From assembly GCA_964423465.1 (NCBI GenBank), contig CAYRFK010000254.1, forward strand, positions 1 to 6,910: a stretch of 6,910 nt of DNA. The letters are read 5' to 3'. Below the pieces are notes generated by a model that was not told the origin of the DNA, did no database searches, and was given only the letters and a program-made list of their open reading frames with translations. This stretch comes from VGWF01 sp964423465. GTDB taxonomy: Bacteria; Verrucomicrobiota; Kiritimatiellia; PWTM01. Position numbers and translations under genes: made by a program. This document shows, one piece after another, positions 1 to 6,073 of the stretch. The number at the start of each line of letters is the position of its first letter. The stretch's first letter is position 1.

Positions 1-295
1 GCTCCCGCCAGCTCAAACTATGCCACACGCGAATGCCCGGCGCGAACCGAAAGGCATGGCTCGCAGGATGGATGACAGGCTGAGGCGCCGCCCACCCGCG
101 CCAGAACTCCGGCGCCCCGGCATCGATGTACCGGGCGACATCACGCCGGAGCTTCTCCGCCTCGGCAGCATCCAGACTGAGATCCCAGATCGCGTCGTTG
201 GTGAAGACCTGCTCCACCTGCGGGATGTCCGCCGCAACGCCAACCGAAATCCACAGTCCGATCGCCACCGCCACCCCATGTCCGATGCTCCTCAT
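1..295 (-). CDS. Secreted protein of unknown function, N-terminal part (truncated by window edge)
   Basis: An open frame begins with ATG at 295-293 and runs off the window without a stop (98 codons seen). GGAGAG at 303-308 (minus strand) sits 7 bases before the ATG, a good ribosome binding site. Residues 1-22 look like a Sec signal peptide (Arg2, hydrophobic stretch G7-A21, V-A-A before Asp23), so export is likely. The mature part begins DIPQVEQVFTND, then has an acidic amphipathic stretch (LSLDAAEAEKLRRDVARYID, residues 42-61) and a Trp-rich part (EFWRGW, then VWHSLSW). I recognise no family and give no function. It lies 143 bases after ctaB on the same strand with no clear terminator between, so it may be a distal gene of the oxidase operon, though it could have its own promoter. 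Codon-position pattern and signal peptide favour this frame over the overlapping 88-residue Arg/Ser-rich frame at 13-279. Confidence 0.72.
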   Translation of the reverse strand, partial: MRSIGHGVAVAIGLWISVGVAADIPQVEQVFTNDAIWDLSLDAAEAEKLRRDVARYIDAGAPEFWRGWAAPQPVIHPASHAFRFAPGIRVWHSLSWRE

Positions 296-325
296 TCGAC
301 GTCTCTCCGATCCGCCAGCCAGCCC

Positions 326-355
326 CGCGGCAGGCCCGCTATTCTGCCCGCCGCG
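326..355. repeat. Hairpin in the gap between ctaB and the secreted-protein gene
   Basis: Bases 326-335 (cgcggcaggc) and 346-355 (gcccgccgcg) can form a 10-bp stem, one pair being G-U when read on the minus strand, with a 10-base loop. No T-run follows on either strand, so it is not a convincing intrinsic terminator. It may be a leader hairpin of the gene starting at 295. The rest of 296-438 holds nothing I can identify except a weak promoter-like pair. Confidence 0.35.
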
Positions 356-370
356 CACCGGACAAGACAA
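341..370 (-). promoter_or_regulatory. Weak candidate promoter for the secreted-protein gene
   Basis: On the minus strand TTGTCT (370-365) and CAGAAT (346-341) are separated by 18 bases, about 46 bases before the ATG at 295. The match to sigma-70 boxes is modest and the -10 overlaps the 326-355 hairpin. This is suggestive only. Confidence 0.2.
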
Positions 371-438
371 GCCCGGGGTAAGGCGTGGGGCGACATGGCG
401 GTGGGGCGGTGTGGCAGCGTGGGGGTGCGGTTGTTGTG

Positions 439-1353
439 CTACGCCCAGGGGCGGAGCAGGAACAGGCGGAGGAGGATCTTGTCGGCCGCGACAACGGCCA
501 TGAGAAGACAGACGCACAGGTTGAGGCCGACGAAGAGCCGGATCGGGCGGATCCCGCCGCCGGCGCCGAACAGCCCGTGGAGGAATATCGCGAGCACGGC
601 GGCGGCGGCGACCGTCAACACCCAGGCGGCGGCGCGCGAGTCAACGGCGCCGGTCAGGGGCACCAGCAGGAGGAGGACCGCGAAGCAGGCGACCCACGCC
701 ATCGTGACGATCTTCAGCCGGGCCGCGCCGAAACTGCGCAGGGCGACGAACCCCGGCAGCGCCGCGTAGTCGTCGCGATGGTGCAGCATCAGCAGCCAGA
801 AGTGCGGCATCTGCCACACGAAAAGCAGCAGGAACACGCAGGCCACCTGCAGCACGCTCTGCGCCGGCGCTGGCGCGATCGCCAACGATGCATGCCAGCC
901 GATCAGCACGGGAAGAGCTCCGGCGACCGCACCGGCGACAAGGCCCCAGAGCGAACGCGTCTTGAGCGGCGTGTAGGCTCCGTTGTAAAGCGCCACCGCC
1001 AGCAGGCCCCACACGGCCGGCCAGGGACCCCGCCCCAGCGCCAGAAGCAGGCCCGCGCCGGCCGCGAGGCACGCGACACAGGCGATCGCAGCCGCGCGCA
1101 CGCCGACCGCGCCGCGGGCAAGCGGCCGCATGCAGGTCCGCCGCATGCCGCGGTCGCGGACGCGGTCCTGGATATTGTTGAGGATGCCCGCCCCGGCGGA
1201 GAGCAGGAACGTGCCGGCGAAGCAGAGCAGCGCGACGGCGGCGAAGAGATCGAAACGGGACTGGATGCCGTTGAGGAAGAAGCCGAGCAGCGCGGTCAGC
1301 GCGACCAGGATGGAGATCGAGACCTTGGCCAGACTGAGCGCGTCGCGGATCAC
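439..1353 (-). CDS. ctaB: Protohaem IX farnesyltransferase (haem O synthase)
   Basis: UbiA-family membrane prenyltransferase of 304 residues, a usual length for CtaB/Cox10. It transfers farnesyl from farnesyl diphosphate to haem B, giving haem O, the precursor of haem A for the oxidase encoded upstream. The first Asp-rich motif is N59-xxx-D63-xxx-D67, followed by MRRT and RPLARG (residues 70-81). The second conserved block is Y127-TPLK with GAVAGALPVLIGW after it. W180-QMPHFW and HHRDDYA (191-197) match the CtaB loop, though QMPHFW departs from the common TPPHFW. About eight or nine hydrophobic segments are visible. The start is GTG at 1353-1351, which overlaps the ctaC stop as GTGA, so translation is probably coupled. 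There is no strong ribosome binding site of its own. The stop is TAG at 441-439. The same frame stays open upstream to 2157, but that part is the shadow of ctaC and the subunit IV gene. Confidence 0.92.
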   Translation of the reverse strand: MIRDALSLAKVSISILVALTALLGFFLNGIQSRFDLFAAVALLCFAGTFLLSAGAGILNNIQDRVRDRGMRRTCMRPLARGAVGVRAAAIACVACLAAGAGLLLALGRGPWPAVWGLLAVALYNGAYTPLKTRSLWGLVAGAVAGALPVLIGWHASLAIAPAPAQSVLQVACVFLLLFVWQMPHFWLLMLHHRDDYAALPGFVALRSFGAARLKIVTMAWVACFAVLLLLVPLTGAVDSRAAAWVLTVAAAAVLAIFLHGLFGAGGGIRPIRLFVGLNLCVCLLMAVVAADKILLRLFLLRPWA

Positions 1354-1976
1354 AATTCGTCGTCCGGCTTCTTCTTCTGCCGCTGCTTCCACGCCTCGAA
1401 GACCTCCGGGGAGACGACCTTGAGACGCGCCGTCATGTCCGAATGCCCGCTGCCGCAGTACTCGGCGCACAGGACGTCGAACTCGCCCTCCTTCACCGGC
1501 ATGAACCATGTGTAGGTGCTCATGCCCGGCACGGTGTCCATCTTGATGCGGAACGCCGGGATGAAGAGACTGTGCAGAACGTCCTTCGACGACAGGTTGA
1601 GCTTCACCGGCCGGCCGACGGGCACAACGAGTTCGTTCTCGGCCTTGATGCCGTCCTCGTACGTGATGTCCCACGCGAACATGCGCGCCGCGACCCCGAT
1701 CTGCATGGCGCCCGGGGGCACGTTCCGCAACTTGATGTAGCTGTGCCAGCCCACGTAGAACATCGAGAGCGCGATGAATGTCGGGATGACCGTCCAGAGC
1801 ACCTCGAGCCGCCAGTCGCCGCGGATGTCCGTCGCGACAGGGTTCCGGCTCCTGCGGTACCGGACGATGAAATAGATCATCATCACGGTGATGAGCGCGA
1901 GGAAGAAGAGGGAGACGGCGGTGATGTAGAGGAAGGCCTGGTCGACGCTCTGCACCGGGGTGGTTGGGGGTTCCAT
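1350..1976 (-). CDS. ctaC: Cytochrome c oxidase subunit II (CuA subunit), no fused cytochrome c
   Basis: 208 residues. It takes electrons from cytochrome c through the binuclear CuA centre and passes them to subunit I. Two N-terminal membrane helices (about 13-38 and 57-77, the latter with the typical E58-VLWTVIP) are followed by a periplasmic cupredoxin domain. All CuA ligands are visible: H135, C170, E172, C174, H178 and M181, with the His-to-first-Cys distance of 35 as in canonical subunit II. KDVLHSLFIPAFRIKMD and the PG at 150-151 are also typical. The aromatic patch preceding CuA is reduced to R98-MFAWDITYED. No cleavable signal peptide or lipobox is seen, and the protein ends 27 residues after the last copper ligand with a charged tail, so the cytochrome c domain of true caa3 oxidases is missing. 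ATG at 1976 is preceded by GAGGAG 11 bases upstream, which overlaps the TGA of the subunit IV gene. Its position after subunits III and IV is unusual. Confidence 0.95.
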   Translation of the reverse strand: MEPPTTPVQSVDQAFLYITAVSLFFLALITVMMIYFIVRYRRSRNPVATDIRGDWRLEVLWTVIPTFIALSMFYVGWHSYIKLRNVPPGAMQIGVAARMFAWDITYEDGIKAENELVVPVGRPVKLNLSSKDVLHSLFIPAFRIKMDTVPGMSTYTWFMPVKEGEFDVLCAEYCGSGHSDMTARLKVVSPEVFEAWKQRQKKKPDDEL

Positions 1977-1991
1977 GGCGCCGTCGTCTCC

Positions 1992-2282
1992 TCAGGTTCG
2001 GAACGAAATATCCAGGAAGATGCCGCCGATGGCGATCGCGAGAAACAACACCGCGGCATAGAACATCCAGCGCAGCCATGCCGGCTCGTACTTCAGGTGC
2101 ATGAACCATGCGAGCACGAGCGTCGACTTCACCGACGCGACGGCCAGCGCGACCCACACCCCCCAGCGCCCGAGCTCCAGGCGGGCGACGCCGATCGTCG
2201 CGGCCGTCAGCACCAGCAGCGCGCCAAGGACCGCGGCGAACACCCGGTAGGGCACGACATGCGATTCCGCGGGATGCGACAT
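1992..2282 (-). CDS. ctaF: Cytochrome c oxidase subunit IV (prokaryotic COX4/caa3 type)
   Basis: 96-residue membrane protein of the prokaryotic subunit IV family, the small accessory subunit of haem-copper oxidases, thought to help assembly or stability of subunit I. Three hydrophobic helices are visible at about 12-32, 40-61 and 70-90. The family signature lies at the end of the second helix: V51-K-S-TLVLAWFMHLKYE (51-66). The N-terminal HVVPYRVFAAVLGALLVLT is also typical. ATG at 2282-2280 has a full AGGAGG 6 bases upstream, and that Shine-Dalgarno shares bases with the TAG stop of ctaE (2295-2293), so the two genes are tightly linked. TGA at 1994-1992 likewise touches the ribosome binding site of ctaC. 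The symbol ctaF is used by analogy with Bacillus-type operons. Confidence 0.9.
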   Translation of the reverse strand: MSHPAESHVVPYRVFAAVLGALLVLTAATIGVARLELGRWGVWVALAVASVKSTLVLAWFMHLKYEPAWLRWMFYAAVLFLAIAIGGIFLDISFRT

Positions 2283-2292
2283 GCGGGGCCTC

Positions 2293-2889
2293 CTAGACCA
2301 CGACGTAGAATAGCGGGAAGACGAAGATCCAGATCAGGTCGACGAGGTGCCAGTAGAGCCCGCAGTTCTCCAGCAGCACGTCGCGGCCCGGGGCGATCCT
2401 CCCCCGCAGGATCAGGACGAGGCAGATCGCCAGCAGCGTCATCCCGATGATCACATGCAGCCCGTGGAGGCCCGTGACCGTGTAGTAGAGCCCGTAGAAG
2501 ACGATCTCGCCGTGCGGCAGCGAGGCCATGTGCTCCGAGTTCGGATAGATGCCGTGCGCGAACTTGGCCCCCCATTCGAAGTACTTGTTCACGAGGAAGG
2601 CTGCGCCCAGCAGCAGTGAACCGGACAGCAACCCGACCGCCACCCGCGGCGTGGCGCGACGAACCGCGGTGATCGACGCCGCAACGAGGAAGCTCGACAC
2701 CAGCAGAATCACCGTGTTCAGCGAGCCGATCGGCAGGCTCAGTTCGGCGCCCGCCTTGACGAACCCCTCCTGGTACTTGGCGAAGTAGGCCGCATAGAGC
2801 ACGAACAGGCCGCCGAACAGGAAGAGCTCGGTGAACAGGAACAACCACATCCCGAGCTTCTTGCCCATCGTGTCGGCCGAGGTGCTCAC
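2293..2889 (-). CDS. ctaE: Cytochrome c oxidase subunit III, short five-helix form
   Basis: 198 residues against roughly 260-290 for seven-helix subunit III, so the first two helices are absent, as in many bacterial caa3/bo3-type subunits III. Helices are seen near 12-36, 58-77, 84-101, 129-160 and 178-197. Conserved features: E21 in WLFLFTELFLFGG, the buried carboxylate of helix III; KYFEW (102-106); GLHGLHVIIG (140-149); and LYWHLVDLIWIFVFPLFYV near the end. Subunit III has no metal centre and stabilises subunit I and its proton uptake. The start is GTG at 2889-2887, overlapping the TGA of ctaD as GTGA. GGAGGG about 7 bases upstream supports GTG over the internal ATG at codon 8. The stop is TAG at 2295-2293. 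Confidence 0.94.
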   Translation of the reverse strand: MSTSADTMGKKLGMWLFLFTELFLFGGLFVLYAAYFAKYQEGFVKAGAELSLPIGSLNTVILLVSSFLVAASITAVRRATPRVAVGLLSGSLLLGAAFLVNKYFEWGAKFAHGIYPNSEHMASLPHGEIVFYGLYYTVTGLHGLHVIIGMTLLAICLVLILRGRIAPGRDVLLENCGLYWHLVDLIWIFVFPLFYVVV

Positions 2890-4502
2890 GGCGCGCCCTC
2901 CCCCTTCTTCGAGAAGTCATAGGGGTAGGCCGGAATCACCGGCGGCTCGGGGAAGTTGTGGACCGGAGGCGGGGACGGGATCGTCCACTCCAGCGTCGTC
3001 CCGCCCCACGGGTCTGCCGGGGCATTTCGCGGCCCGCGCAGACTGCGGAAGAGATTGAACATCAGCAGCATGCCCAGAACCATCAGGCCGCCACCGAAGC
3101 CGGCGAGGAAGTTCGGGCGCTCGAACTGGGGCAGATAGTCGAAGTAGCGCCGCGGCATGCCCTGCAGGCCGACAATCGCCATCGGGATGTAATGGAACAG
3201 GAAGCCGACCGTCGTCAGCACCGAGGCGATCATCGCCGGGCGGAATGCGTACATGCGCCCGAACATCTTCGGCCACCAGAAATGGAGGGCCGCAAAGAAG
3301 GCGAAGCCCGCGCCGCCGAGCATGACGAAGTGGAAATGGGCCACCACGAACTGCGTGTCGTGCACGTGGATGTCCGGCCCGGCCGCGCCGAGGACCAGTC
3401 CGCTCAGCCCGCCGACCGAGAAGAGCCACACGAACGAGATCGCGTACAGCATCGGCGGCGTGATCGAGATCGACCCCTTGTAGAGCGTCGCCACCCAGTT
3501 GAAGACCTTGATCGCACTCGGGATCGCCACGAGGAAGGTGAGCAGCGAGAACACGAACACCGCGACATCGCTCATGCCGCTCGTGTACATGTGGTGAGCC
3601 CACACCAACGACCCGGCGATCGCGATCGCCAGGCTGGAGGCGAGGATCGCCTTGTAACCGAAGATCGATTTTCGAGCGAAGACCGGGATGATCTCCGAGA
3701 CCACGCCCATCGCCGGCAGGATCATGATGTACACGGCCGGATGGGAGTACATCCAGAACAGGTGCTGGTACATGATCGGATCGCCGCCCTTGGCCGGATC
3801 GAAAAGGCCGATCCCGAACGCCCGCTCAAAGATGATCAGGAGCAGCGTGATGCCGACGATGGGCGTCGCGAGGAGCTGGACCCATGCCGTGGCATAGAGC
3901 GACCAGGGGAAAAGCGGCATCTGGAACCAGCCCATTCCCGGCGCCCGCATCCGGTGGATCGTCGTCAGAAAGTTGAGCCCCGTGAGGATCGATGAGAATC
4001 CGAGCAGGAACGCGGCGAACGTCGTCCAGGAGACATTCGTCTGCGACTGCGTGCTGAACGGGACGTAGAAGGTCCACCCCGTGTCGGCCGGACCGTTCGC
4101 AAACAGCGAAATGATCGCGAAGACGCCGCCGAACACATACAGGTAGAAGGAGAGCAGATTCAGGCGCGGGAAGAACACATCGTCGGCCCCGATCTGAATC
4201 GGCAGGAGGAAGTTCCCGAAGACCGCCGGGATGCCGGGGATGATGAACAGGAAGATCATGATCACGCCGTGCAGCGTAAAGACGGCGTTGTAGGTCTTCG
4301 CATCCATGATCGTCGGCCCGCGCGCCATCAACTCGACCCGCAGCGCCATGCCCAGGAGGATCGCCAGGATGAACCAGAAGGCGATCGTCCACAAGTACAT
4401 CAGCCCGAGCCGCTTGTGGTCGTGCGTAAGAAGCCACGAGAGAATCCCCGTGCGCCCCGCGGGCATCGGGTCCTCGAAGAACGACTTGGATGCATCATGC
4501 AT
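2886..4502 (-). CDS. ctaD: Cytochrome c oxidase subunit I, A2-type haem-copper oxidase
   Basis: 538 residues with the twelve-helix core of haem-copper oxidases, reducing O2 to water and pumping protons across the inner membrane. All ligands are present: H78 and H391 for low-spin haem, H389 for the active-site haem, and H254, H303 and H304 for CuB, with Y258 four residues after H254 as the cross-linked tyrosine. D382 and H381 (HVHDTQF) and R451-R452 (MPRRY) also fit. The K-channel lysine is K332. The D-channel residues D108, N97 and N115 are kept, but the glutamate of helix VI (HPEVY) is replaced: the motif is MYSHPAVY (251-258), where Y252-S253 marks the A2 subfamily. The proline-rich C-terminal tail (about 507-538) lies outside the core. 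The ATG at 4502 follows the sco stop by 3 bases with only a poor ribosome binding site. ATG at codon 13, preceded by GAGG, is an alternative start. Confidence 0.97.
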   Translation of the reverse strand: MHDASKSFFEDPMPAGRTGILSWLLTHDHKRLGLMYLWTIAFWFILAILLGMALRVELMARGPTIMDAKTYNAVFTLHGVIMIFLFIIPGIPAVFGNFLLPIQIGADDVFFPRLNLLSFYLYVFGGVFAIISLFANGPADTGWTFYVPFSTQSQTNVSWTTFAAFLLGFSSILTGLNFLTTIHRMRAPGMGWFQMPLFPWSLYATAWVQLLATPIVGITLLLIIFERAFGIGLFDPAKGGDPIMYQHLFWMYSHPAVYIMILPAMGVVSEIIPVFARKSIFGYKAILASSLAIAIAGSLVWAHHMYTSGMSDVAVFVFSLLTFLVAIPSAIKVFNWVATLYKGSISITPPMLYAISFVWLFSVGGLSGLVLGAAGPDIHVHDTQFVVAHFHFVMLGGAGFAFFAALHFWWPKMFGRMYAFRPAMIASVLTTVGFLFHYIPMAIVGLQGMPRRYFDYLPQFERPNFLAGFGGGLMVLGMLLMFNLFRSLRGPRNAPADPWGGTTLEWTIPSPPPVHNFPEPPVIPAYPYDFSKKGEGAP

Positions 4503-4505
4503 GGA

Positions 4506-5291
4506 TCACGTCCGGGTCCGGGGCTTGCCTTTTCGGGTCAGGAAGAACACGAAGAGGCCGACGCCGATGAGGACCGACCAACCGGCGAGGCGCATGGTAT
4601 TGAGCACGTAGCGCTTCCCCTTGGCGTCGTAGCTGAAGCAGTAGCTCATGGCCTTGCGGATCGAAACCCCCGGCGTGCCGCGCGCCGCTTCGGTGAGCGC
4701 CATGCTGACGACGAAGGGTTGGAAGTCCGGTCCGTAGATGTAGCGGATCACCTTGCCGTCGGGTCCGAGAACCATCATCACGTTCGGGTGCACGAAATCG
4801 CGCGATCCCTGCTTGCGGCACTTGTAGCCGACCGCCTCCTTGATGCGGCGGATGTTGGCCTCGTCGCCCCACAGGAACTTCCACTGATCGAGCGGAAACC
4901 CCTCGGGGAAGCCGGTCGCGTGGTTGTTCTTCCGGCGGATCGCATCCTCGGCTCGGTCCTCGTCGTCGAAGCTGACGGTGACCGTCTGGTAGTCCTCGCC
5001 CGGCTTCAGCGGCATGGCCTTCATGACATCGGCCACCTCGTTGAGCATGATCCCGCAGGCGACGGGGCAATGGTAGAAGACCAGCAGGAGCAGGGTCGGC
5101 TTCCGGATGTCGTCCTTGAAGACGAATGGCTTTCCGTTCTCGTCCGTAAACGTCAGATCCATCGGGACCATGGCCCCGAGTTTCTCATCCACCCCGATAT
5201 CAGACGGCGGCTCAACCCCGGGCTCCTGACCAAACGCCGTCGTCGCCCCCAAGCCCGCCGCCAGCACCGCTGCACGCCACATCCCGTTCAT
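4506..5291 (-). CDS. sco: SCO1/SenC-family copper chaperone with C-terminal membrane anchor
   Basis: 261 residues. SCO proteins are periplasmic thioredoxin-fold chaperones that deliver copper to, or keep reduced, the CuA cysteines of oxidase subunit II. The copper motif is C75-P-V-A-C79 in LLVFYHCPVACG, and the distal copper ligand is H168 in DFVHPNVMMVLGPDGKVIRYIYG. A signal peptide covers about residues 1-21 (MWRAAVLAAGLGATTAFG, then QEPG). A second hydrophobic helix (about 236-252) near the C-terminus, followed by TRKGKPRTRT, anchors it in the membrane with a basic cytoplasmic tail, unlike the N-terminally anchored mitochondrial Sco1. Extra cysteines C158 and C218 are present. ATG at 5291-5289 is chosen because GAGGGGG lies about 9 bases upstream and the signal peptide starts there. 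The frame is open to 5375, but that extension has no signal peptide character. It is the first gene of the oxidase operon, and its TGA (4508-4506) is 3 bases before ctaD. Confidence 0.93.
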   Translation of the reverse strand: MNGMWRAAVLAAGLGATTAFGQEPGVEPPSDIGVDEKLGAMVPMDLTFTDENGKPFVFKDDIRKPTLLLLVFYHCPVACGIMLNEVADVMKAMPLKPGEDYQTVTVSFDDEDRAEDAIRRKNNHATGFPEGFPLDQWKFLWGDEANIRRIKEAVGYKCRKQGSRDFVHPNVMMVLGPDGKVIRYIYGPDFQPFVVSMALTEAARGTPGVSIRKAMSYCFSYDAKGKRYVLNTMRLAGWSVLIGVGLFVFFLTRKGKPRTRT

Positions 5292-5347
5292 GAAAGCCCA
5301 CCCCCTCGAGTCCGGCGCCGCGGCCGTTCCGCGGTACACACGCCTTA

Positions 5348-5375
5348 TGAGTACAACGGGGGGAGCGAAATTCAA
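5348..5375 (-). promoter_or_regulatory. Candidate promoter of the sco-ctaDEFC-ctaB operon
   Basis: On the minus strand TTGAAT (5375-5370) and TACTCA (5353-5348) are 16 bases apart and lie about 56 bases before the sco ATG. This is the least GC-rich part of the 5292-5466 gap and sits after the terminator of the preceding gene, which is where an operon promoter is expected. The inferred leader also contains two CCGCGG copies (5318-5323, 5329-5334) that can pair across 5 bases. Confidence 0.35.
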
Positions 5376-5420
5376 CCGCCTCGCCGCAGATTCGCGCCGC
5401 CGGGCGGGCCGAGAAACAGA

Positions 5421-5447
5421 GCGGGGGCGGATATTCTCCGCCCCCGC
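5421..5447 (-). terminator. Intrinsic terminator after the DOMON-protein gene
   Basis: A perfect 11-bp stem (5421-5431 with 5437-5447, arms GCGGGGGCGGA and its complement) with a 5-base loop lies 19 bases beyond the TAG at 5469-5467. On the minus strand the stem is followed by TCTGTTTCTC, a loose T-rich tract. It separates the DOMON gene from the oxidase operon. Confidence 0.7.
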
Positions 5448-5466
5448 CGGATGCCATCGCGCGGTC

Positions 5467-5982
5467 CTACTTGAACGCGCCGGTGGTCAGGTTGACGGTC
5501 AACTGGGCGCGGTCACGGTGCTTGGACTTGATGCTGTCGTCGGCCGAATAGGCCAGCAGCATCTTGACGTCCTGGTCGACGGCGATCGGCTTGACCTTGG
5601 GATTCTTCGAGACGAGCGGGATGGTGAAGCTGATCTTGGTCACGCCATCCGCCTCGGACCCGCCGATGTTGGTGACCTCGCCCTGCTCGACGTCCTTGCT
5701 GTGGGCCGACGGCGAGGTGCCGATGAAGAGCGCGGCCTTCGCCTGGCCGTCCTTGACCGCACCGATCACGAAGGCGGCGTCGAGCATGTCCTTCGTCGGA
5801 TTGAAGCCCACCCCGACCCAGCCCGTGGTCTTCGCCGTCAGCTGTCCATTCAGGTTCGCCCCGTCGATGGTCCATTCAAACGTGACGCCCTTGGCCTCGA
5901 GCTTGTTCTTGTAGTCCGCGGCAGACGCACCCACGACGGCGGCGGCCACGGCAACGGCGGCTAAAACGGCGGTACGGTTCAT
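5467..5982 (-). CDS. Small secreted DOMON-domain protein, probable haem b binder
   Basis: 171 residues from ATG at 5982. A signal peptide covers about 1-21 (MNRTAVLAAVAVAAAVVGASA). The rest is a single DOMON-like beta-sandwich: VTFEWTIDGANLNGQLTAKT, then GWVGVGFNP (54-62) with MLDAAFVIGAVKDG (66-79), a late LLAYSADDSIKSKHRDR, and a final beta strand. This GWVGVGF...M.DA.FVIG block is typical of the haem-binding DOMON domains. M66 and H155 are at places matching the Met/His axial ligand pair of the cellobiose dehydrogenase cytochrome domain, so a periplasmic b-type electron carrier or haem/sugar-binding protein is likely; the ligand assignment is inference. ATG ATG occurs at 5985/5982; GAGG is 4 bases from the first and 7 from the second, so the second is preferred. 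The frame is open to 6642, but that part crosses repeats and ffs. It has its own promoter candidate and terminator, so it is a separate unit beside the oxidase operon. Confidence 0.87.
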   Translation of the reverse strand: MNRTAVLAAVAVAAAVVGASAADYKNKLEAKGVTFEWTIDGANLNGQLTAKTTGWVGVGFNPTKDMLDAAFVIGAVKDGQAKAALFIGTSPSAHSKDVEQGEVTNIGGSEADGVTKISFTIPLVSKNPKVKPIAVDQDVKMLLAYSADDSIKSKHRDRAQLTVNLTTGAFK

Positions 5983-6003
5983 CATCGTTCCTCGTTGTGC
6001 GAC

Positions 6004-6033
6004 GCCCGCAGGACCATCCCCCGGCGTGCGGGC
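6004..6033 (-). promoter_or_regulatory. Leader hairpin upstream of the DOMON gene
   Basis: GCCCGCA (6004-6010) and TGCGGGC (6027-6033) form a 7-bp stem with a 16-base loop in the presumed 5' leader, about 20 bases before the start codon. No known riboswitch is recognised. Confidence 0.3.
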
Positions 6034-6036
6034 CCC

Positions 6037-6064
6037 AGTGTACGCAGCGCCCCGGCGAATGCAA
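6037..6064 (-). promoter_or_regulatory. Candidate promoter of the DOMON gene
   Basis: On the minus strand TTGCAT (6064-6059) and TACACT (6042-6037) are 16 bases apart, giving a start about 45 bases before the ATG. It lies just inside the gene-proximal edge of the 244-bp repeat element, between the element and the gene. Confidence 0.35.
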
Positions 6065-6073
6065 CCGGCGGCG

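Noticed and set aside
20..769. 249-codon open frame on the plus strand
   Set aside because: Antisense to ctaB and the secreted-protein gene, Arg-rich and without motifs.
385..1515. 376-codon open frame on the plus strand
   Set aside because: It lies antisense to ctaB and ctaC, is extremely rich in Arg, Gln, Glu and Gly, and has no recognisable domain. GC-rich genes commonly leave such shadow frames.
1354..2157. N-terminal extension of ctaB to a 572-residue protein
   Set aside because: The extra part is ctaC and ctaF read in the wrong frame. CtaB homology begins at the GTG at 1353, and 304 residues is the normal size.
1443..2450. 335-codon open frame on the plus strand
   Set aside because: Antisense to ctaC, ctaF and ctaE, with low-complexity His/Arg/Glu-rich composition. 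Both ends fall inside well-supported genes.
2958..3995. 345-codon open frame on the plus strand
   Set aside because: Antisense shadow of ctaD, whose reading frame has all metal ligands.
5292..5375. N-terminal extension of SCO by 28 residues
   Set aside because: It would bury the signal peptide. The good Shine-Dalgarno is in front of the ATG at 5291.
4269..5474. 401-codon open frame on the plus strand
   Set aside because: Antisense shadow of sco and the start of ctaD. It also crosses the sco promoter region and the terminator.
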